Below the pieces are notes generated by a model. The model saw only the letters and a program-made list of their open reading frames with translations. It made no database searches and was not told the DNA's origin. Made by a program: the position numbers and the translations under genes. From contig NZ_LS483429.1 in NCBI RefSeq assembly GCF_900475885.1, positions 1,922,001 to 1,986,000 on the forward strand: a stretch of DNA of 64,000 bases, read 5' to 3'. Shown here piece after piece: positions 9,548 through 19,618 of this stretch (position 1 is its first letter; the number at the start of each line of letters is the position of its first letter). The stretch is from Haemophilus aegyptius (GTDB lineage Bacteria > Pseudomonadota > Gammaproteobacteria > Enterobacterales > Pasteurellaceae).

Positions 9548-9621
9548 GGCGTGTTAGCAAAGCGGTTATGCACTGGATTGCAAATCCATGTAGCTCGGTT
9601 CGACTCCGGGACACGCCTCCA
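9548..9621 (+). tRNA. tRNA-Cys (anticodon GCA)
   Basis: A 74-base cloverleaf with acceptor stem GGCGTGT/ACACGCC, anticodon loop TTGCAAA (GCA), a T loop TTCGACT and an encoded CCA. It lies six bases after tRNA-Gly. Confidence 0.97.
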
Positions 9622-9648
9622 TAATACGCAAATGTTAGTTGTCTATAT

Positions 9649-9735
9649 GCCCGAGTGGTGGAATCGGTAGACACAAGGGATTTAAAATCCCTCGCCTTTC
9701 GAGGCGTGCCAGTTCAAGTCTGGCTTCGGGCACCA
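9649..9735 (+). tRNA. tRNA-Leu (anticodon TAA)
   Basis: An 87-base class II tRNA with acceptor stem GCCCGAG/CTTCGGGC region, anticodon TAA in the loop TTTAAAA, a long variable arm (CGCCTTTCGAGGCG) and an encoded CCA. Confidence 0.96.
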
Positions 9736-9785
9736 TTTAAACACCAATCTAAAGGTTTTAAAATTAATTTTAAAATCAGTCTTTT

Positions 9786-9861
9786 GGGTCGTTAGCTCAG
9801 TCGGTAGAGCAGCGGACTTTTAATCCGTTGGTCGAAGGTTCGAATCCTTCACGACCCACCA
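9786..9861 (+). tRNA. tRNA-Lys (anticodon TTT)
   Basis: A 76-base cloverleaf with acceptor stem GGGTCGT/ACGACCC, anticodon loop CTTTTAA (TTT), T loop TTCGAAT and an encoded CCA. It is the last gene of the tRNA operon. Confidence 0.97.
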
Positions 9862-9875
9862 CTTAAAAATAAAGT

Positions 9876-9897
9876 AAGCACCGAAAGGTGTTTTTTT
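9876..9897 (+). terminator. Terminator of the tRNA operon
   Basis: A stem AAGCACC/GGTGTTT with a GAAA tetraloop followed by seven T residues, 15 bases after tRNA-Lys. Confidence 0.85.
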
Positions 9898-10068
9898 ATT
9901 GCCTAAATCTGATACTATTTTTTAAATTACTTGCTTATTGAAAAATAGCTATTCTCTCCATCCAATCTAAAATAATTAATATATTTTATCGCTACGTTAT
10001 ATTTTCTAAAATAAAATAGCACCTGAAAATCAGATGCTATCCAAAACACAATAAAAATTTACCGCACT

Positions 10069-11346
10069 TTATGACTTCAATAAGTAAGCCCGTAGTTGTG
10101 CAAAATCATTATCCATTTCATCAGAAAGCAATGGTAGCTGATTATGTTTATCCAGTGTTTCAGGTAATGGAAGCTGAATACCAAGAATACGTTCTACGGA
10201 TTCTTTAAATTTCGCAGGATGCGCCGTACACAGGAAGATTCCTGTTTCACTCGCTTTAAGTTGATCTTTCAACACCTGATAAGCTATCGCACCGTGAGGT
10301 TCACATAAATAACCTTTCGACTGCATCGCTTTTAAGCTATCTTCTGTTTCGCTATCACTTAGCATCCCCGAACCTAAATCAGTTAAATCCCAACCATTTC
10401 GTTTAAACAATTCCTCCACTCTCGGCCAATTATTTGGGCGACTTACATCCATTGCATTAGAAAGGGTTGCAACTGTCGTTTTAGGCTCCCAATTACCCGA
10501 TTTCAAATAACGTGGCACAGTATCATTTGCGTTTGTTGAGGCGACAAAGCGTTTTATCGGCAAGCCTAAGGTTTTTGCAATTAATCCCGCAGTTAAGTTA
10601 CCAAAATTACCACTTGGCACAGAAACCACGACATTATCACGTTCTTCTTTTGGCAATTGTGCGACAGCCTCAAAGTAATAACAAACTTGAGCTAATAAAC
10701 GGCTGATATTAATAGAATTTGCAGAGTTCAGCCCGATAGCTTGGCGCAATTCAACATCATCAAAGGCTTGCTTAACCAAAGCCTGACACGCATCGAAATC
10801 AGCGTTAATAGCAACAGTACGAATATTCCCACCTAAAGTACAGAATAGCTTTTCTTGTAATGGGCTGATTTTGCCTTTTGGATAAAGGATAACTACATTA
10901 ATATTTTCTAATCCATAAAACGCATGTGCTACAGCGGCTCCAGTATCTCCAGACGTAGCCGTTAAAATAGTAATTTTGCCATCACCACGAACTGCTGCAA
11001 GCGCCTGAGCCATAAAACGCCCACCAAAATCTTTAAATGCTAGCGTTGGACCGTGAAATAACTCAAGTGCATAAATATTATCTTCCACTTTTTCTAACGG
11101 TGCAGGAAAAGTGAATGCATTTTTCACCATCGCATCTAACGTTGCTTGTGGTAACTCGCCATCAATTAATGCACCTAGAATTTTTTGACTACGCTCAACA
11201 AGAGGCAATTCAAGTAATTCATTAATGTTATTAAGTTTAGGAATAACTTCTGGAAAGAATAAACCTTGATCCCGCCCAAGACCTTGACGAACAGCCTGAG
11301 AAAAAGTGACTTGTTCTTCTGGGTGTTTGATATTGTATAAATTCAT
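10069..11346 (-). CDS. thrC: Threonine synthase
   Basis: This PLP enzyme converts O-phosphohomoserine to threonine, the last step of the pathway. The PLP lysine motif is LAFKDFGGRF (about residue 107), and the phosphate-binding loop is SGDTGAAVAHAF. It has 425 residues, the usual length for the gammaproteobacterial form. It is the last gene of the thrABC operon, 42 bases after thrB. An uptake signal overlaps its 3' end. Confidence 0.97.
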   Translation of the reverse strand: MNLYNIKHPEEQVTFSQAVRQGLGRDQGLFFPEVIPKLNNINELLELPLVERSQKILGALIDGELPQATLDAMVKNAFTFPAPLEKVEDNIYALELFHGPTLAFKDFGGRFMAQALAAVRGDGKITILTATSGDTGAAVAHAFYGLENINVVILYPKGKISPLQEKLFCTLGGNIRTVAINADFDACQALVKQAFDDVELRQAIGLNSANSINISRLLAQVCYYFEAVAQLPKEERDNVVVSVPSGNFGNLTAGLIAKTLGLPIKRFVASTNANDTVPRYLKSGNWEPKTTVATLSNAMDVSRPNNWPRVEELFKRNGWDLTDLGSGMLSDSETEDSLKAMQSKGYLCEPHGAIAYQVLKDQLKASETGIFLCTAHPAKFKESVERILGIQLPLPETLDKHNQLPLLSDEMDNDFAQLRAYLLKS

Positions 11347-11388
11347 ATTTAATCCGTTTTTAATCTGATTTCATCTATTTAAATTAAC

Positions 11389-12333
11389 TTATTTAATTTC
11401 TCTTGTGCCTTCGTTATCAACTTTACATACATGCACAAAACCTTCATTATTTTGTAAATAATGGCTTTCTAAATAACTTGAAAGTTTAATTGCAGTTTGT
11501 AAATCAGGGGCAATAGAGAAAATAGTTGGCCCTGAGCCTGAAATACCTGTGGCAAGTGCGCCTAAGTCTCGAGTAGCTTGTTTTACTTCAGCAAAATTAG
11601 GTAACAGAGATTCACGATAAGGCTCGGCAATGACATCTTTCATCATAATCGCGGCAAGATTTTCCTGATGGGTATGGCAAGCATGCACAAAGCCACCTAA
11701 ATGACGACCATGGGCAATCACGTTTTGTCGAGTATAGCTTTTCGGTAAAATTGCACGAGCTTCAGCAGTAGAAACTTCAATCCCTGGATAGGCTAACACC
11801 CAATACCAATTATCAAAAAATGGCAATTTTTGACAAATATTGCCGAGCGATTGCACCATAAATTGCACACCGCCAAGATAGCAAGGTGCGACGTTATCAT
11901 AATGGATTGAACCAGAAATACGACCTTCCAATTCTCCCATCATTTCAAGCAATTCCATTTTCGAAAAAGGTTCATTATGAAACTGATTTAATGCCACTAA
12001 TGCAGCAACAATAGAACAAGCACTAGAGCCTAAACCAGAGCCAATAGGCATATTTTTTTCGAGCGTTAAACGTAAAGGTTTAACATTTGCTCCGCGTAAT
12101 TTTAATTGCTCGCTAAATAGCACATAAGCTTGGTAAACAATATTTTTTTGTGGTTCTTTCGGTAATTTACGAACAAAATAGCCCGCACTTTCTAACTCAA
12201 AACCAGTTGAAATAGATTCTATTTGAACCACATCGCCTAACAAAGAACCATCAATAGGAGAGATCGCAGCACCTAAAGTATCGAAACCTACGCTAATATT
12301 CGCGCTAGATGCAGGAGCGTAAATTCTTAACAT
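11389..12333 (-). CDS. thrB: Homoserine kinase
   Basis: This GHMP-superfamily kinase makes O-phosphohomoserine. The ATP-binding motif [12 protein letters not shown] lies near residue 92, and the N-terminal [15 protein letters not shown] and C-terminal [12 protein letters not shown] are family marks. It has 314 residues and ATG 12333 with AAGGA upstream. It lies 12 bases after thrA in the same operon and feeds thrC. Confidence 0.97.
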
Positions 12334-12345
12334 TGGAAATCCTTA

Positions 12346-14793
12346 TTAATGTTGTAATGTTCTTAAAATATCTGCAAAGATACCTGCCGCAGTAACTGCA
12401 TTACCTGCGCCATAACCACGTAATAAAAGTGGAATCGGTTGATAATAACGAGTATAAAATGCCAAGGCATTTTCACCATCTTTCACTTTATAAAGTGGAT
12501 TATTCAGATCTACCGCAACGATGGATACTTTGCATTTTCCTTCACTAATTTTTCCAACATAACGCAATACTTTGCCTTCTGCTTTAGCTGTGGCAACGCG
12601 AGTTTTAAACTCCTCGTCAAGCTGTGGCAACATTGCCATAAACTCATCTGCAGATTTTCCATCGGAGAAGCCTTTTGGCAATACACCTTCAACTTCAACA
12701 TCTGAAAGTTCAAGTTCAATTCCCGATTCACGAGCAAGAATTAATAATTTGCGTGCTACATCTTGTCCAGAAAGATCATCTCGAGGATCTGGCTCAGTAA
12801 AGCCTTTTTCACGCGCAAGTGCGGTTACTTCTGAAAGAGAAAGTCCTTCTTCCAACTTACCAAAAATAAAGGAAAGCGAGCCAGATAAAATCCCTTCAAA
12901 ATATTCAAGCTCATCACCTGCTGCAAGTAAGTTTTGGAGATTTTCAATAACTGGCAAGCCCGCACCTACATTGGTTTCATATAAAAATTTATGCTGGCTT
13001 GCTTGGGCATTTTGGCGTAACTCATTGTAATAAACTAATTCTCGTGTATTCGCTTTTTTGTTTGGCGTAACCACATGGAAACCTTCTTTTAACGCACGAG
13101 CATAAAGCCCTGCTACAGATTCGGCTGAAGTACAATCTACAAATACTGGATTCACCACATGATGTAATTTAATGAAAGAAAGCAATACATCAAAATCTGA
13201 TGGCTGAGTCGCATTTTCTAAATCGTTTTTCCAATCCTCTAAATTTAATCCATTTTCATCAAGCAACATACGGTTGGAATTCGCAATAGCACAAACTCGA
13301 ATTTCAACATTCTTCTTTGCTAGATACTCCTTTTGACGCTTTACCTGCTCTATTAATTCTCCGCCTACTCCACCAACGCCCACTAAAAACATATCTACGA
13401 CTTTTTTATTATTGAAAAGTGCCTGATGGGTAGCTTTCACCGCTTCAATGGCTTTATTTTGCGGCACAACCGCAGAAATTGAACGTTCGCTAGATCCTTG
13501 TGCAATCGCCACAATGCTAATGTTTGCCTGCGCTAATGCCGAGAAGAAACGAGCAGCAATGCCTTTCGCTTGCTTCATTCCATCGCCCACAACAGAAATA
13601 ATGGATAAGTCTTTAATCACTTCAATTGATTCTAATTGATGTTCATTTAATTCATTAGCAAACTCCGTTTCTAGTACGGTTTTCGCTACTTCTGCAGATT
13701 TCACAGGCACACAGAAACTAATACTATATTCAGACGAAGACTGAGTAATTAAAATAACTGAAATGCCTGCGCCTGACATGGCTGAAAATACGCGAGATGC
13801 CATGCCTACCATACCCTGCATACCAGGGCCTGACACATTAAACATCGCCAAATTGTCTAAGTTAGTGATACCTTTAACTTGCAAACTTTCTGATTTCACA
13901 TTGCCATCAATAATCGAACCTGGCGCAGAAGGATTTCCTGTATTTTTAATGACACAAGGAATATTTTGTGGCAACAATGGCCCAATCGTACGAGGATGAA
14001 TCACTTTCGCACCGAAATAAGAGAGTTCCATCGCTTCACGATAAGAAAGAGTTGGCAATAAACGTGCATCAGGCACTAAACGTGGATCGCAAGTATAAAC
14101 GCCGTCCACATCGGTCCAAATTTCGCATACACTTGCGCCTAAACAAGCCGCTAAACAGGCTGCAGAATAGTCTGAGCCATTACGACCGAGCAATACCAAC
14201 TCGCCTTTTTCATTACCTGCAGTAAAACCTGCCATCAGCACCACTTTATCTTTTGCGATATTTGCTGCATCAACACGTTTTGTTGATTCTTCAATTTCAA
14301 CAGAAGATTCAAGATAACCGCCTTTTGCCAATAATTGTTTGACAGGATCCACAATATGTACGCTATAACCACGCGCTTCAAACCAAGCTTTCATCATTGC
14401 GATAGAAAGTTTTTCCCCACGGCAATCAATGGTCGCTTTAACTGCATCTTCTACTTTTCCTGCCTGACGGATTTCTTCTAATAATCCTTTGATTTGAGCA
14501 AATTCAGCATCAATAAGTGCCTTGGTGCCATTTAAGTCGAATTGATTATTTTCCGTATGTAAGCCGTTGATGATGTTATAGAAAATTTCGATTGCTTCGT
14601 TGAAATGCGTATCGGTTGATTGATTTAATACAGCTTTTTCAGAAAGGGCGACGAGATGGTTGGTTATTTTGGCTGGTGCTGATAAAACACCTGCAGCCTG
14701 CTCTTCTAAATGAGCTTGCTCGATCAATTTCGCCGCTTGGGAAAAACGTTCCGGATTTGCAAGCGAAGTGCCGCCAAATTTAAGTACGCGCAT
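12346..14793 (-). CDS. thrA: Bifunctional aspartokinase I / homoserine dehydrogenase I
   Basis: One protein catalyses the first and third steps of the threonine branch. The aspartokinase domain opens with [11 protein letters not shown] and has the [10 protein letters not shown] motif near residue 210. Two ACT regulatory segments (about 315-460) include SIIVVG-type sequences and QGSSERSIS, the site for threonine feedback. The homoserine dehydrogenase half begins with the NAD loop [10 protein letters not shown] (about 468) and carries the [11 protein letters not shown] and [10 protein letters not shown] motifs. It has 815 residues. An AGGAG ribosome site precedes ATG 14793, and transcription is controlled by the thrL attenuator upstream. 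Confidence 0.98.
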   Translation of the reverse strand: MRVLKFGGTSLANPERFSQAAKLIEQAHLEEQAAGVLSAPAKITNHLVALSEKAVLNQSTDTHFNEAIEIFYNIINGLHTENNQFDLNGTKALIDAEFAQIKGLLEEIRQAGKVEDAVKATIDCRGEKLSIAMMKAWFEARGYSVHIVDPVKQLLAKGGYLESSVEIEESTKRVDAANIAKDKVVLMAGFTAGNEKGELVLLGRNGSDYSAACLAACLGASVCEIWTDVDGVYTCDPRLVPDARLLPTLSYREAMELSYFGAKVIHPRTIGPLLPQNIPCVIKNTGNPSAPGSIIDGNVKSESLQVKGITNLDNLAMFNVSGPGMQGMVGMASRVFSAMSGAGISVILITQSSSEYSISFCVPVKSAEVAKTVLETEFANELNEHQLESIEVIKDLSIISVVGDGMKQAKGIAARFFSALAQANISIVAIAQGSSERSISAVVPQNKAIEAVKATHQALFNNKKVVDMFLVGVGGVGGELIEQVKRQKEYLAKKNVEIRVCAIANSNRMLLDENGLNLEDWKNDLENATQPSDFDVLLSFIKLHHVVNPVFVDCTSAESVAGLYARALKEGFHVVTPNKKANTRELVYYNELRQNAQASQHKFLYETNVGAGLPVIENLQNLLAAGDELEYFEGILSGSLSFIFGKLEEGLSLSEVTALAREKGFTEPDPRDDLSGQDVARKLLILARESGIELELSDVEVEGVLPKGFSDGKSADEFMAMLPQLDEEFKTRVATAKAEGKVLRYVGKISEGKCKVSIVAVDLNNPLYKVKDGENALAFYTRYYQPIPLLLRGYGAGNAVTAAGIFADILRTLQH

Positions 14794-14830
14794 AATTGGT
14801 TCTCCTAGATATTGTGTTTTTAAATTTATA

Positions 14831-14864
14831 AAAAAACCCGCTATTCAGTTGAATCGCGGGTTTT
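14831..14864 (-). terminator. thr operon attenuator (intrinsic terminator)
   Basis: On the minus strand AAAACCCGC (from 14864) pairs with GCGGGTTTT (ending 14833), with an inner ATTC/GAAT extension and a T run. The 5' arm can instead pair with GCGGGTT at the end of the thrL reading frame (14888-14894), giving the classical terminator/antiterminator choice. It lies between thrL and thrA. Confidence 0.85.
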
Positions 14865-14885
14865 CTGTATCTTGTTTTTGCTGCA

Positions 14886-14972
14886 CTAACCCGCACCATT
14901 AATCATAATAATGGTCATCATAATGGCGGTAATCGTGCTAATGATTACGGATAAAGTGCGGTTATTTTTCAT
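14886..14972 (-). CDS. thrL: thr operon leader peptide
   Basis: A 28-codon ORF begins MKNNRTLSVIIS and ends MINGAG; the NGAG end is shared with E. coli ThrL. It is rich in the regulatory codons: I count 7 Ile and 4 Thr codons. Ribosome stalling here when Thr-tRNA or Ile-tRNA is scarce would favour the antiterminator and let thrABC be transcribed. The start is preceded by a purine-poor leader, so its translation is inferred from position, codon content and the paired attenuator. An uptake signal (14954-14962) lies inside the ORF and supplies the codons CGC ACT. Confidence 0.85.
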   Translation of the reverse strand: MKNNRTLSVIISTITAIMMTIIMINGAG

Positions 14973-15003
14973 TGTGTTTTATCTTGAAAAATGAATGCGT
15001 AAA

Positions 15004-15032
15004 GAAATACCGAAATTTCCCTAGCTTGTCAA
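15004..15032 (-). promoter_or_regulatory. Likely promoter of the thr operon
   Basis: On the minus strand a perfect TTGACA (15032-15027), a 17-base spacer and TATTTC (15009-15004) lie upstream of thrL. The -35 is strong and the -10 is weak. Confidence 0.5.
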
Positions 15033-15116
15033 ACAGAAAGTGACAAATTTTTCAGAAATTTTCTTAGTCAATAAATTTCGTGTAAACTAACCGCACTTTT
15101 TTATAAAGGAAAACCT

Positions 15117-15830
15117 ATGAATATCCAGCATAATCTCAACCTAATTCAGCAAAAAATTGAAACGGCTTGTAAAGAAGAAAATCGCAATCAAAATACCGTA
15201 AAATTACTTGCCGTATCTAAGACCAAACCTATTTCTGCTATTCTTTCGGCTTATCAAGCGGGACAAACGGCTTTTGGGGAAAATTATGTGCAAGAGGGGG
15301 TAGAAAAGATCCAATATTTTGAATCGCAAGAAGTTAACCTTGAATGGCATTTTATCGGCCCATTACAATCGAATAAAACCCGTCTCGTTGCAGAACATTT
15401 TGATTGGATGCAAACGCTTGATAGAGCAAAAATTGCAGATCGTTTAAATGAACAACGACCGACCAACAAGGCTCCATTGAATGTATTAATTCAGATTAAT
15501 ATCAGCGATGAAGAAAGTAAATCAGGTATTCAACCTGAGGAAATGCTAACACTAGCAAAACACATCGAAAATTTACCGCACTTATGCCTACGTGGCTTAA
15601 TGGCAATACCCGCACCAACCGATAAAATCGCTGAACAAGAAGCCATGTTCAGAAAAATGTCAGACCTATTTGAACAACTTAAACAAGCCTTACCCAATCA
15701 ACAAATTGATACACTTTCTATGGGAATGACGGATGATATGCCGAGCGCAATAAAATGCGGTTCTACAATGGTACGCATTGGCACTGCGATTTTTGGTGCG
15801 AGAAATTATTCAACATCACAAAATAAATAA
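15117..15830 (+). CDS. yggS: YggS family PLP homeostasis protein
   Basis: This single-domain alanine-racemase-like fold protein binds pyridoxal phosphate and buffers it for other enzymes (YggS/PLPBP family). It has 237 residues. The PLP lysine lies in LLAVSKTKP (about residue 36), and GENYVQE, WHFIGPLQ.NK and SMGMTDD.P.AI are the family motifs. The ribosome site AAAGGA is 6 bases before ATG 15117. It is divergent from the thr operon and closed by a bidirectional terminator. Confidence 0.95.
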   Translation: MNIQHNLNLIQQKIETACKEENRNQNTVKLLAVSKTKPISAILSAYQAGQTAFGENYVQEGVEKIQYFESQEVNLEWHFIGPLQSNKTRLVAEHFDWMQTLDRAKIADRLNEQRPTNKAPLNVLIQINISDEESKSGIQPEEMLTLAKHIENLPHLCLRGLMAIPAPTDKIAEQEAMFRKMSDLFEQLKQALPNQQIDTLSMGMTDDMPSAIKCGSTMVRIGTAIFGARNYSTSQNK

Positions 15831-15836
15831 TCATGG

Positions 15837-15868
15837 AATAAGGCTCGAATTTAAAACAAGCCTTATTT
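15837..15868. terminator. Bidirectional terminator between yggS and glxK
   Basis: A 9-bp stem (AATAAGGCT at 15837-15845 pairing with AGCCTTATT at 15859-15867) lies between converging genes, with T-rich flanks in both directions. Confidence 0.75.
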
Positions 15869-15869
15869 C

Positions 15870-17006
15870 TTAATGAAATTTAAATGCCAGTACTCTCGCC
15901 ACATTTTGAGCGGTAGAAATTAAATTTTGTTCGCCTTGTTTGAGAATATCCGATAAATCGCCAAGTTGGTGAATAATAGGGAACACCACATCAATACCGT
16001 GATCAAACACCACATCATAATCTTCACGCAAACACCCTGCGATGGCGATCACTGGCTTATTGAACTGTTTTGCCGTACGTGCCACACCAATTGGCGTTTT
16101 ACCCATAATACTTTGTGCATCTATTCGCCCTTCACCCGTAATCACTACATCAGCATCTTTTACATAGTCAATTAAATGTAACCGGTCTAACACAATTTGT
16201 ATGCCTGCTTTCAGTTGTACGCTTGGTAATAATAGCAAGCCACCACCCATACCCCCAGCAGCACCTGCGCCAGCCTGATCACGAATTTGTTTACCGCAAT
16301 CGCGTTCGGCAATTTCAACAAAATGCGAAAGTGCAGCATCAAGTTGTTTCACCATTTCAGGCGTTGCGCCTTTTTGTGGTCCAAAAATGGCAGATGCACC
16401 ACATTCACCACAGAGCGGATTATTCACATCGCACGCTACTTCAATGTGAACTTGTTGCAAACGTGGATCTAATTGTTGAACGTCAATCTTCACAATATTT
16501 GCTAGCTCTGCTCCACCAAAACCGATAGGCTTATCTTGCGAATCTAAACATTGCATCCCTAGTGCTTGCAACATTCCTACACCACCATCGTTGGTTGCGC
16601 TACCGCCAATGCCAAGAATGAAACTCTCTACGCCTAAATCTAATGCCAGTTTAATCAACTCCCCTGTGCCGTAACTGGTGGTAAGCAAGGGATTGCGTTT
16701 TTCAGGCGGAACAAGATGTAAACCAGAAGCTGCTGCCATTTCGATAATCGCGGTTTTTCCATCTCCCGATAAACCGAAGAAACTTTTCACTTTGTCACCC
16801 AAAGGTGCGGTGACTTCACATTCAATGAGCTTGCCTTGCGTGGCATCCACAAGGGATTGAACTGTACCTTCGCCCCCATCTGCCATTGGCAATTTTACAT
16901 AGTCCGCATCGGGGAATACACGTTTGAAGCCTGTTTCAATGGCGGTAGCGACTTCAAGTGCGGTCAAACTTTCTTTAAAAGAATCAGGTGCAATCACAAA
17001 TTTCAT
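15870..17006 (-). CDS. glxK: Glycerate 2-kinase (GarK/GlxK family)
   Basis: This kinase phosphorylates D-glycerate to 2-phosphoglycerate, linking glyoxylate or sugar-acid breakdown to glycolysis. It has 378 residues. The type I glycerate kinase marks are the N-terminal APDSFKESLTA, ADGGEGT, GIGGSATNDGG and VITGEGRID. Its start (ATG 17006) lies 8 bases after the permease gene, so the two form an operon that imports and phosphorylates glycerate. The regulator gene lies directly upstream on the same strand. Confidence 0.94.
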   Translation of the reverse strand: MKFVIAPDSFKESLTALEVATAIETGFKRVFPDADYVKLPMADGGEGTVQSLVDATQGKLIECEVTAPLGDKVKSFFGLSGDGKTAIIEMAAASGLHLVPPEKRNPLLTTSYGTGELIKLALDLGVESFILGIGGSATNDGGVGMLQALGMQCLDSQDKPIGFGGAELANIVKIDVQQLDPRLQQVHIEVACDVNNPLCGECGASAIFGPQKGATPEMVKQLDAALSHFVEIAERDCGKQIRDQAGAGAAGGMGGGLLLLPSVQLKAGIQIVLDRLHLIDYVKDADVVITGEGRIDAQSIMGKTPIGVARTAKQFNKPVIAIAGCLREDYDVVFDHGIDVVFPIIHQLGDLSDILKQGEQNLISTAQNVARVLAFKFH

Positions 17007-17014
17007 AACAACTC

Positions 17015-18274
17015 CTAGAATTTAAATACGCCAAAAATTAAGGTAGAAACGATGGTCATCATCAAACCGACCGCACTTTCATAAGGAATAAGTTTTAAAC
17101 GTTCTTTGATATCCATATTCACACTACCGCCTGTGGCATGGAAGAAAGAACCATGTGGCATATGATCAAATACGGTCGCCCCTGCATGAATCATTGCTGC
17201 ACCAGCAAGACTGCTAACTCCAAGTTCTAACAAGGTACTACTGAACACATTGGATGCCACCGCAGTACCTGCCGTGGTAGAAGCTGTCGCTAAAGACATC
17301 AACACCCCTGAAATTGGTGCAAGAATGTATGATGGCAAACCTGAATGTTCCAAACCTTGAATCAATACTTCTTTTAAACCAGAATTAGCAATGATGCCAG
17401 CAAGCGCGCCTGTACCAAGTAACATAATTGCCACGGGTGTCATTTTACTCAATCCATTGATAGCATAACTATTTATATTGCGAAGTTTGCCCATACAAAG
17501 CGCACCAATCAAACCACCTAACGGCAATGCAATTAATGGATCAACTTTAATATCAAACAATGGACGAAGTGCCAATAGCAAAATTGCCACTAAAGGTGCG
17601 ACAAGTGCGGTCAGAAATGAAGGTAAATTTTGCGTTTCAAGCACGATTACCTCTTTGTCAGTCACTTTAGAACCTTTGTTGATTAAGCGTTTTGCTAAGA
17701 AGTAGGTGAGAATCAAACCAAATAGCGCGGGAATTATACCAGCCATCATCACGGAAGTGAGTGGCAAATGAAAAGTATCTGCTGCCGCAATGGCATTTGG
17801 GTTTGGCGACATAATATTACCAGCTTTACCACCGCCAATCATGGCGAGCAAAATTGCAGCTTTCGATAAATCGCTGCGACGCGATAACGCTAAAGCAATT
17901 GGTGAAACAGTAATCACTGCCACATCCACGAACACACCCACCGCAGTTAAAATCATCGTCGCTAGTGCCAAGGCGAGTAAAGCTCGAGTTTCACCCAATT
18001 TATTAGTAATGGTTTCCGCGATGGAATTTGCTGCACCCGATTCAATCAGCACGCCTGCCAACACACCAGCAGCTAAGATACGCATAACCGCAGTAGTAAT
18101 ACCCTGTGCGCCACCGATCATTAGGCTCACTGTTTGCGATAAATCCGCACCACCAATTAAGCCTCCAACCAAAGCTCCCACCAACATACCATAAGCTGGT
18201 GAGACTTTTTTCAAAATGAGGAAGATAGCAACGATTAACGCCACCAACGCACCTATTGCTGAGACTGTTGTCAT
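17015..18274 (-). CDS. GntP family gluconate/glycerate-type permease
   Basis: A 419-residue, very hydrophobic inner-membrane protein with about 12 predicted membrane spans, belonging to the gluconate:H+ symporter family. The GntP-type segments GGGKAGNIMSPNPNAIAAAD and MIHAGATVFDHMPHGSFFH are visible. Its pairing with glycerate kinase and a CdaR-type regulator suggests the substrate is D-glycerate or a related sugar acid rather than gluconate. The substrate is an inference from context. The ribosome site is GGAG before ATG 18274. Confidence 0.9.
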   Translation of the reverse strand: MTTVSAIGALVALIVAIFLILKKVSPAYGMLVGALVGGLIGGADLSQTVSLMIGGAQGITTAVMRILAAGVLAGVLIESGAANSIAETITNKLGETRALLALALATMILTAVGVFVDVAVITVSPIALALSRRSDLSKAAILLAMIGGGKAGNIMSPNPNAIAAADTFHLPLTSVMMAGIIPALFGLILTYFLAKRLINKGSKVTDKEVIVLETQNLPSFLTALVAPLVAILLLALRPLFDIKVDPLIALPLGGLIGALCMGKLRNINSYAINGLSKMTPVAIMLLGTGALAGIIANSGLKEVLIQGLEHSGLPSYILAPISGVLMSLATASTTAGTAVASNVFSSTLLELGVSSLAGAAMIHAGATVFDHMPHGSFFHATGGSVNMDIKERLKLIPYESAVGLMMTIVSTLIFGVFKF

Positions 18275-18395
18275 TTTTTCTCTCCTATAAAAATTAAAAC
18301 CAAGGAGATTATTTCTGTTTTATAGGGAAAATGCTTTATTAGAGCAAACAAAAAGTGCGGTTAAAAATCATCAAACTTTGTAAAGTTATACAACC

Positions 18396-19502
18396 TCAAT
18401 GTTCTAACAACGTTCCGAGATAGAGCGTTAATTTATCATCTATCTTATTGAAAAATAAGCCAGTTATTTGCTCTATTTTGTTCAATCGATAACGCAAAGT
18501 ATTCGGGTGAACAAATAATTTTTCCGCAGTGAGATAAAGATCACAATTTGATAAAAAATATTGTTGAAGGGTTTTATAAAGTATCGAATTTTCTTCTGAG
18601 AAAAGGGGAGAAAGTGGTTTTATCAATTCGTTCCCTTGCCAAGAATGGGATAATCCAGCAAGTAACACAGGCAATCGATGCTCATCAAACACATAAATAC
18701 CTTTGCGTGGATGATGTTTTAATCCATAAGAAAGCGTGCTTTGCGCACTTTGAAAAGACAAGGGAAGCTGCTCAAAAAGAGGTAGATTTAGACAGGCACC
18801 TACAGCAATTTTATAATCTTGTTTTGAATAATCTGCAGGTAAAAGCGTTTTCATTTGAGCAGAAAGTACGGTGGAGTTTTGCCAAGTCTTTAAGACCACA
18901 ACCTGATCAAGGGACAAAATTGCCACATCCTGTGCAAATTCAGACTGTTCCAAATAATTGATCAGATGCTGTAAATTATCCAGGGCTGGATTAAGTAACT
19001 TAATCAATACAACCACACGAGATTTATTTAAATCAAAAGAAAAAAATTTCGCCTGCTGTTCCATCTCTTTCCAATTCAAATTGCAATGTAATAATTGCAA
19101 AATAAATTCTTCTTTGTAACGACGATGCCAGCTTTCTTGTTCGAGTAAAGCCTGTTGTTCCACAATAAGTTCTGCCGTCATTTTCACTAGTTCGGCATAT
19201 TGTTTCACCTGAGTTGGCTCACCAGAAATCCCCACCACTCCAATATTTTTGCCTAAATAATGAATCGGTAAATTAATCCCTGGTTGCGCTTCAAAATTCC
19301 ATTTTTGTGCCAACGCTTGATCAATCTCTACCACACGATTTTCCCGCAACGCCAACACCGCTCCTGTGTGCCGTTGATTCAAACGCGTTGAATTTCCCGA
19401 CGCAATGATCACACCGTCGTGATCCATTACATTTACAGAGTGATGAATGATCTTCATTGCACGTTTAACAATTTTTTTGGCAGTGTATTTGTCAAGTTGC
19501 AT
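18396..19502 (-). CDS. cdaR: CdaR/SdaR type sugar-diacid transcriptional regulator
   Basis: A 368-residue activator of the PucR/CdaR family. In E. coli CdaR controls glucarate, galactarate and glycerate use. An N-terminal putative sugar-diacid-binding domain (GINLPIHYLGKNIGVVGISGEP) is followed by a GGDEF-like middle region. A C-terminal PucR helix-turn-helix reads EKLFVHPNTLRYRLNKIEQ near residue 330. The frame is open to 19577. I chose ATG 19502 (MQLDKYTAKKIV) because homology starts there, but no clear ribosome site precedes it. It probably regulates the gntP-type permease and glxK next to it. Confidence 0.88.
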   Translation of the reverse strand: MQLDKYTAKKIVKRAMKIIHHSVNVMDHDGVIIASGNSTRLNQRHTGAVLALRENRVVEIDQALAQKWNFEAQPGINLPIHYLGKNIGVVGISGEPTQVKQYAELVKMTAELIVEQQALLEQESWHRRYKEEFILQLLHCNLNWKEMEQQAKFFSFDLNKSRVVVLIKLLNPALDNLQHLINYLEQSEFAQDVAILSLDQVVVLKTWQNSTVLSAQMKTLLPADYSKQDYKIAVGACLNLPLFEQLPLSFQSAQSTLSYGLKHHPRKGIYVFDEHRLPVLLAGLSHSWQGNELIKPLSPLFSEENSILYKTLQQYFLSNCDLYLTAEKLFVHPNTLRYRLNKIEQITGLFFNKIDDKLTLYLGTLLEH

Positions 19503-19618
19503 ATTTGTAATAAAGAAGATAAATGAAGATAAAATATTGAGAAAAAGAAAGTTAGTCAAATATTGTTTTATCTGCAAGAAAAGACGGGAGACTATTCTCC
19601 CGCACTGCGTTTTTATCG

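Noticed and set aside
12572-13030. Long plus-strand ORF opposite thrA
   Set aside because: It is a shadow of the highly conserved thrA reading frame and has no ribosome site or family motif.
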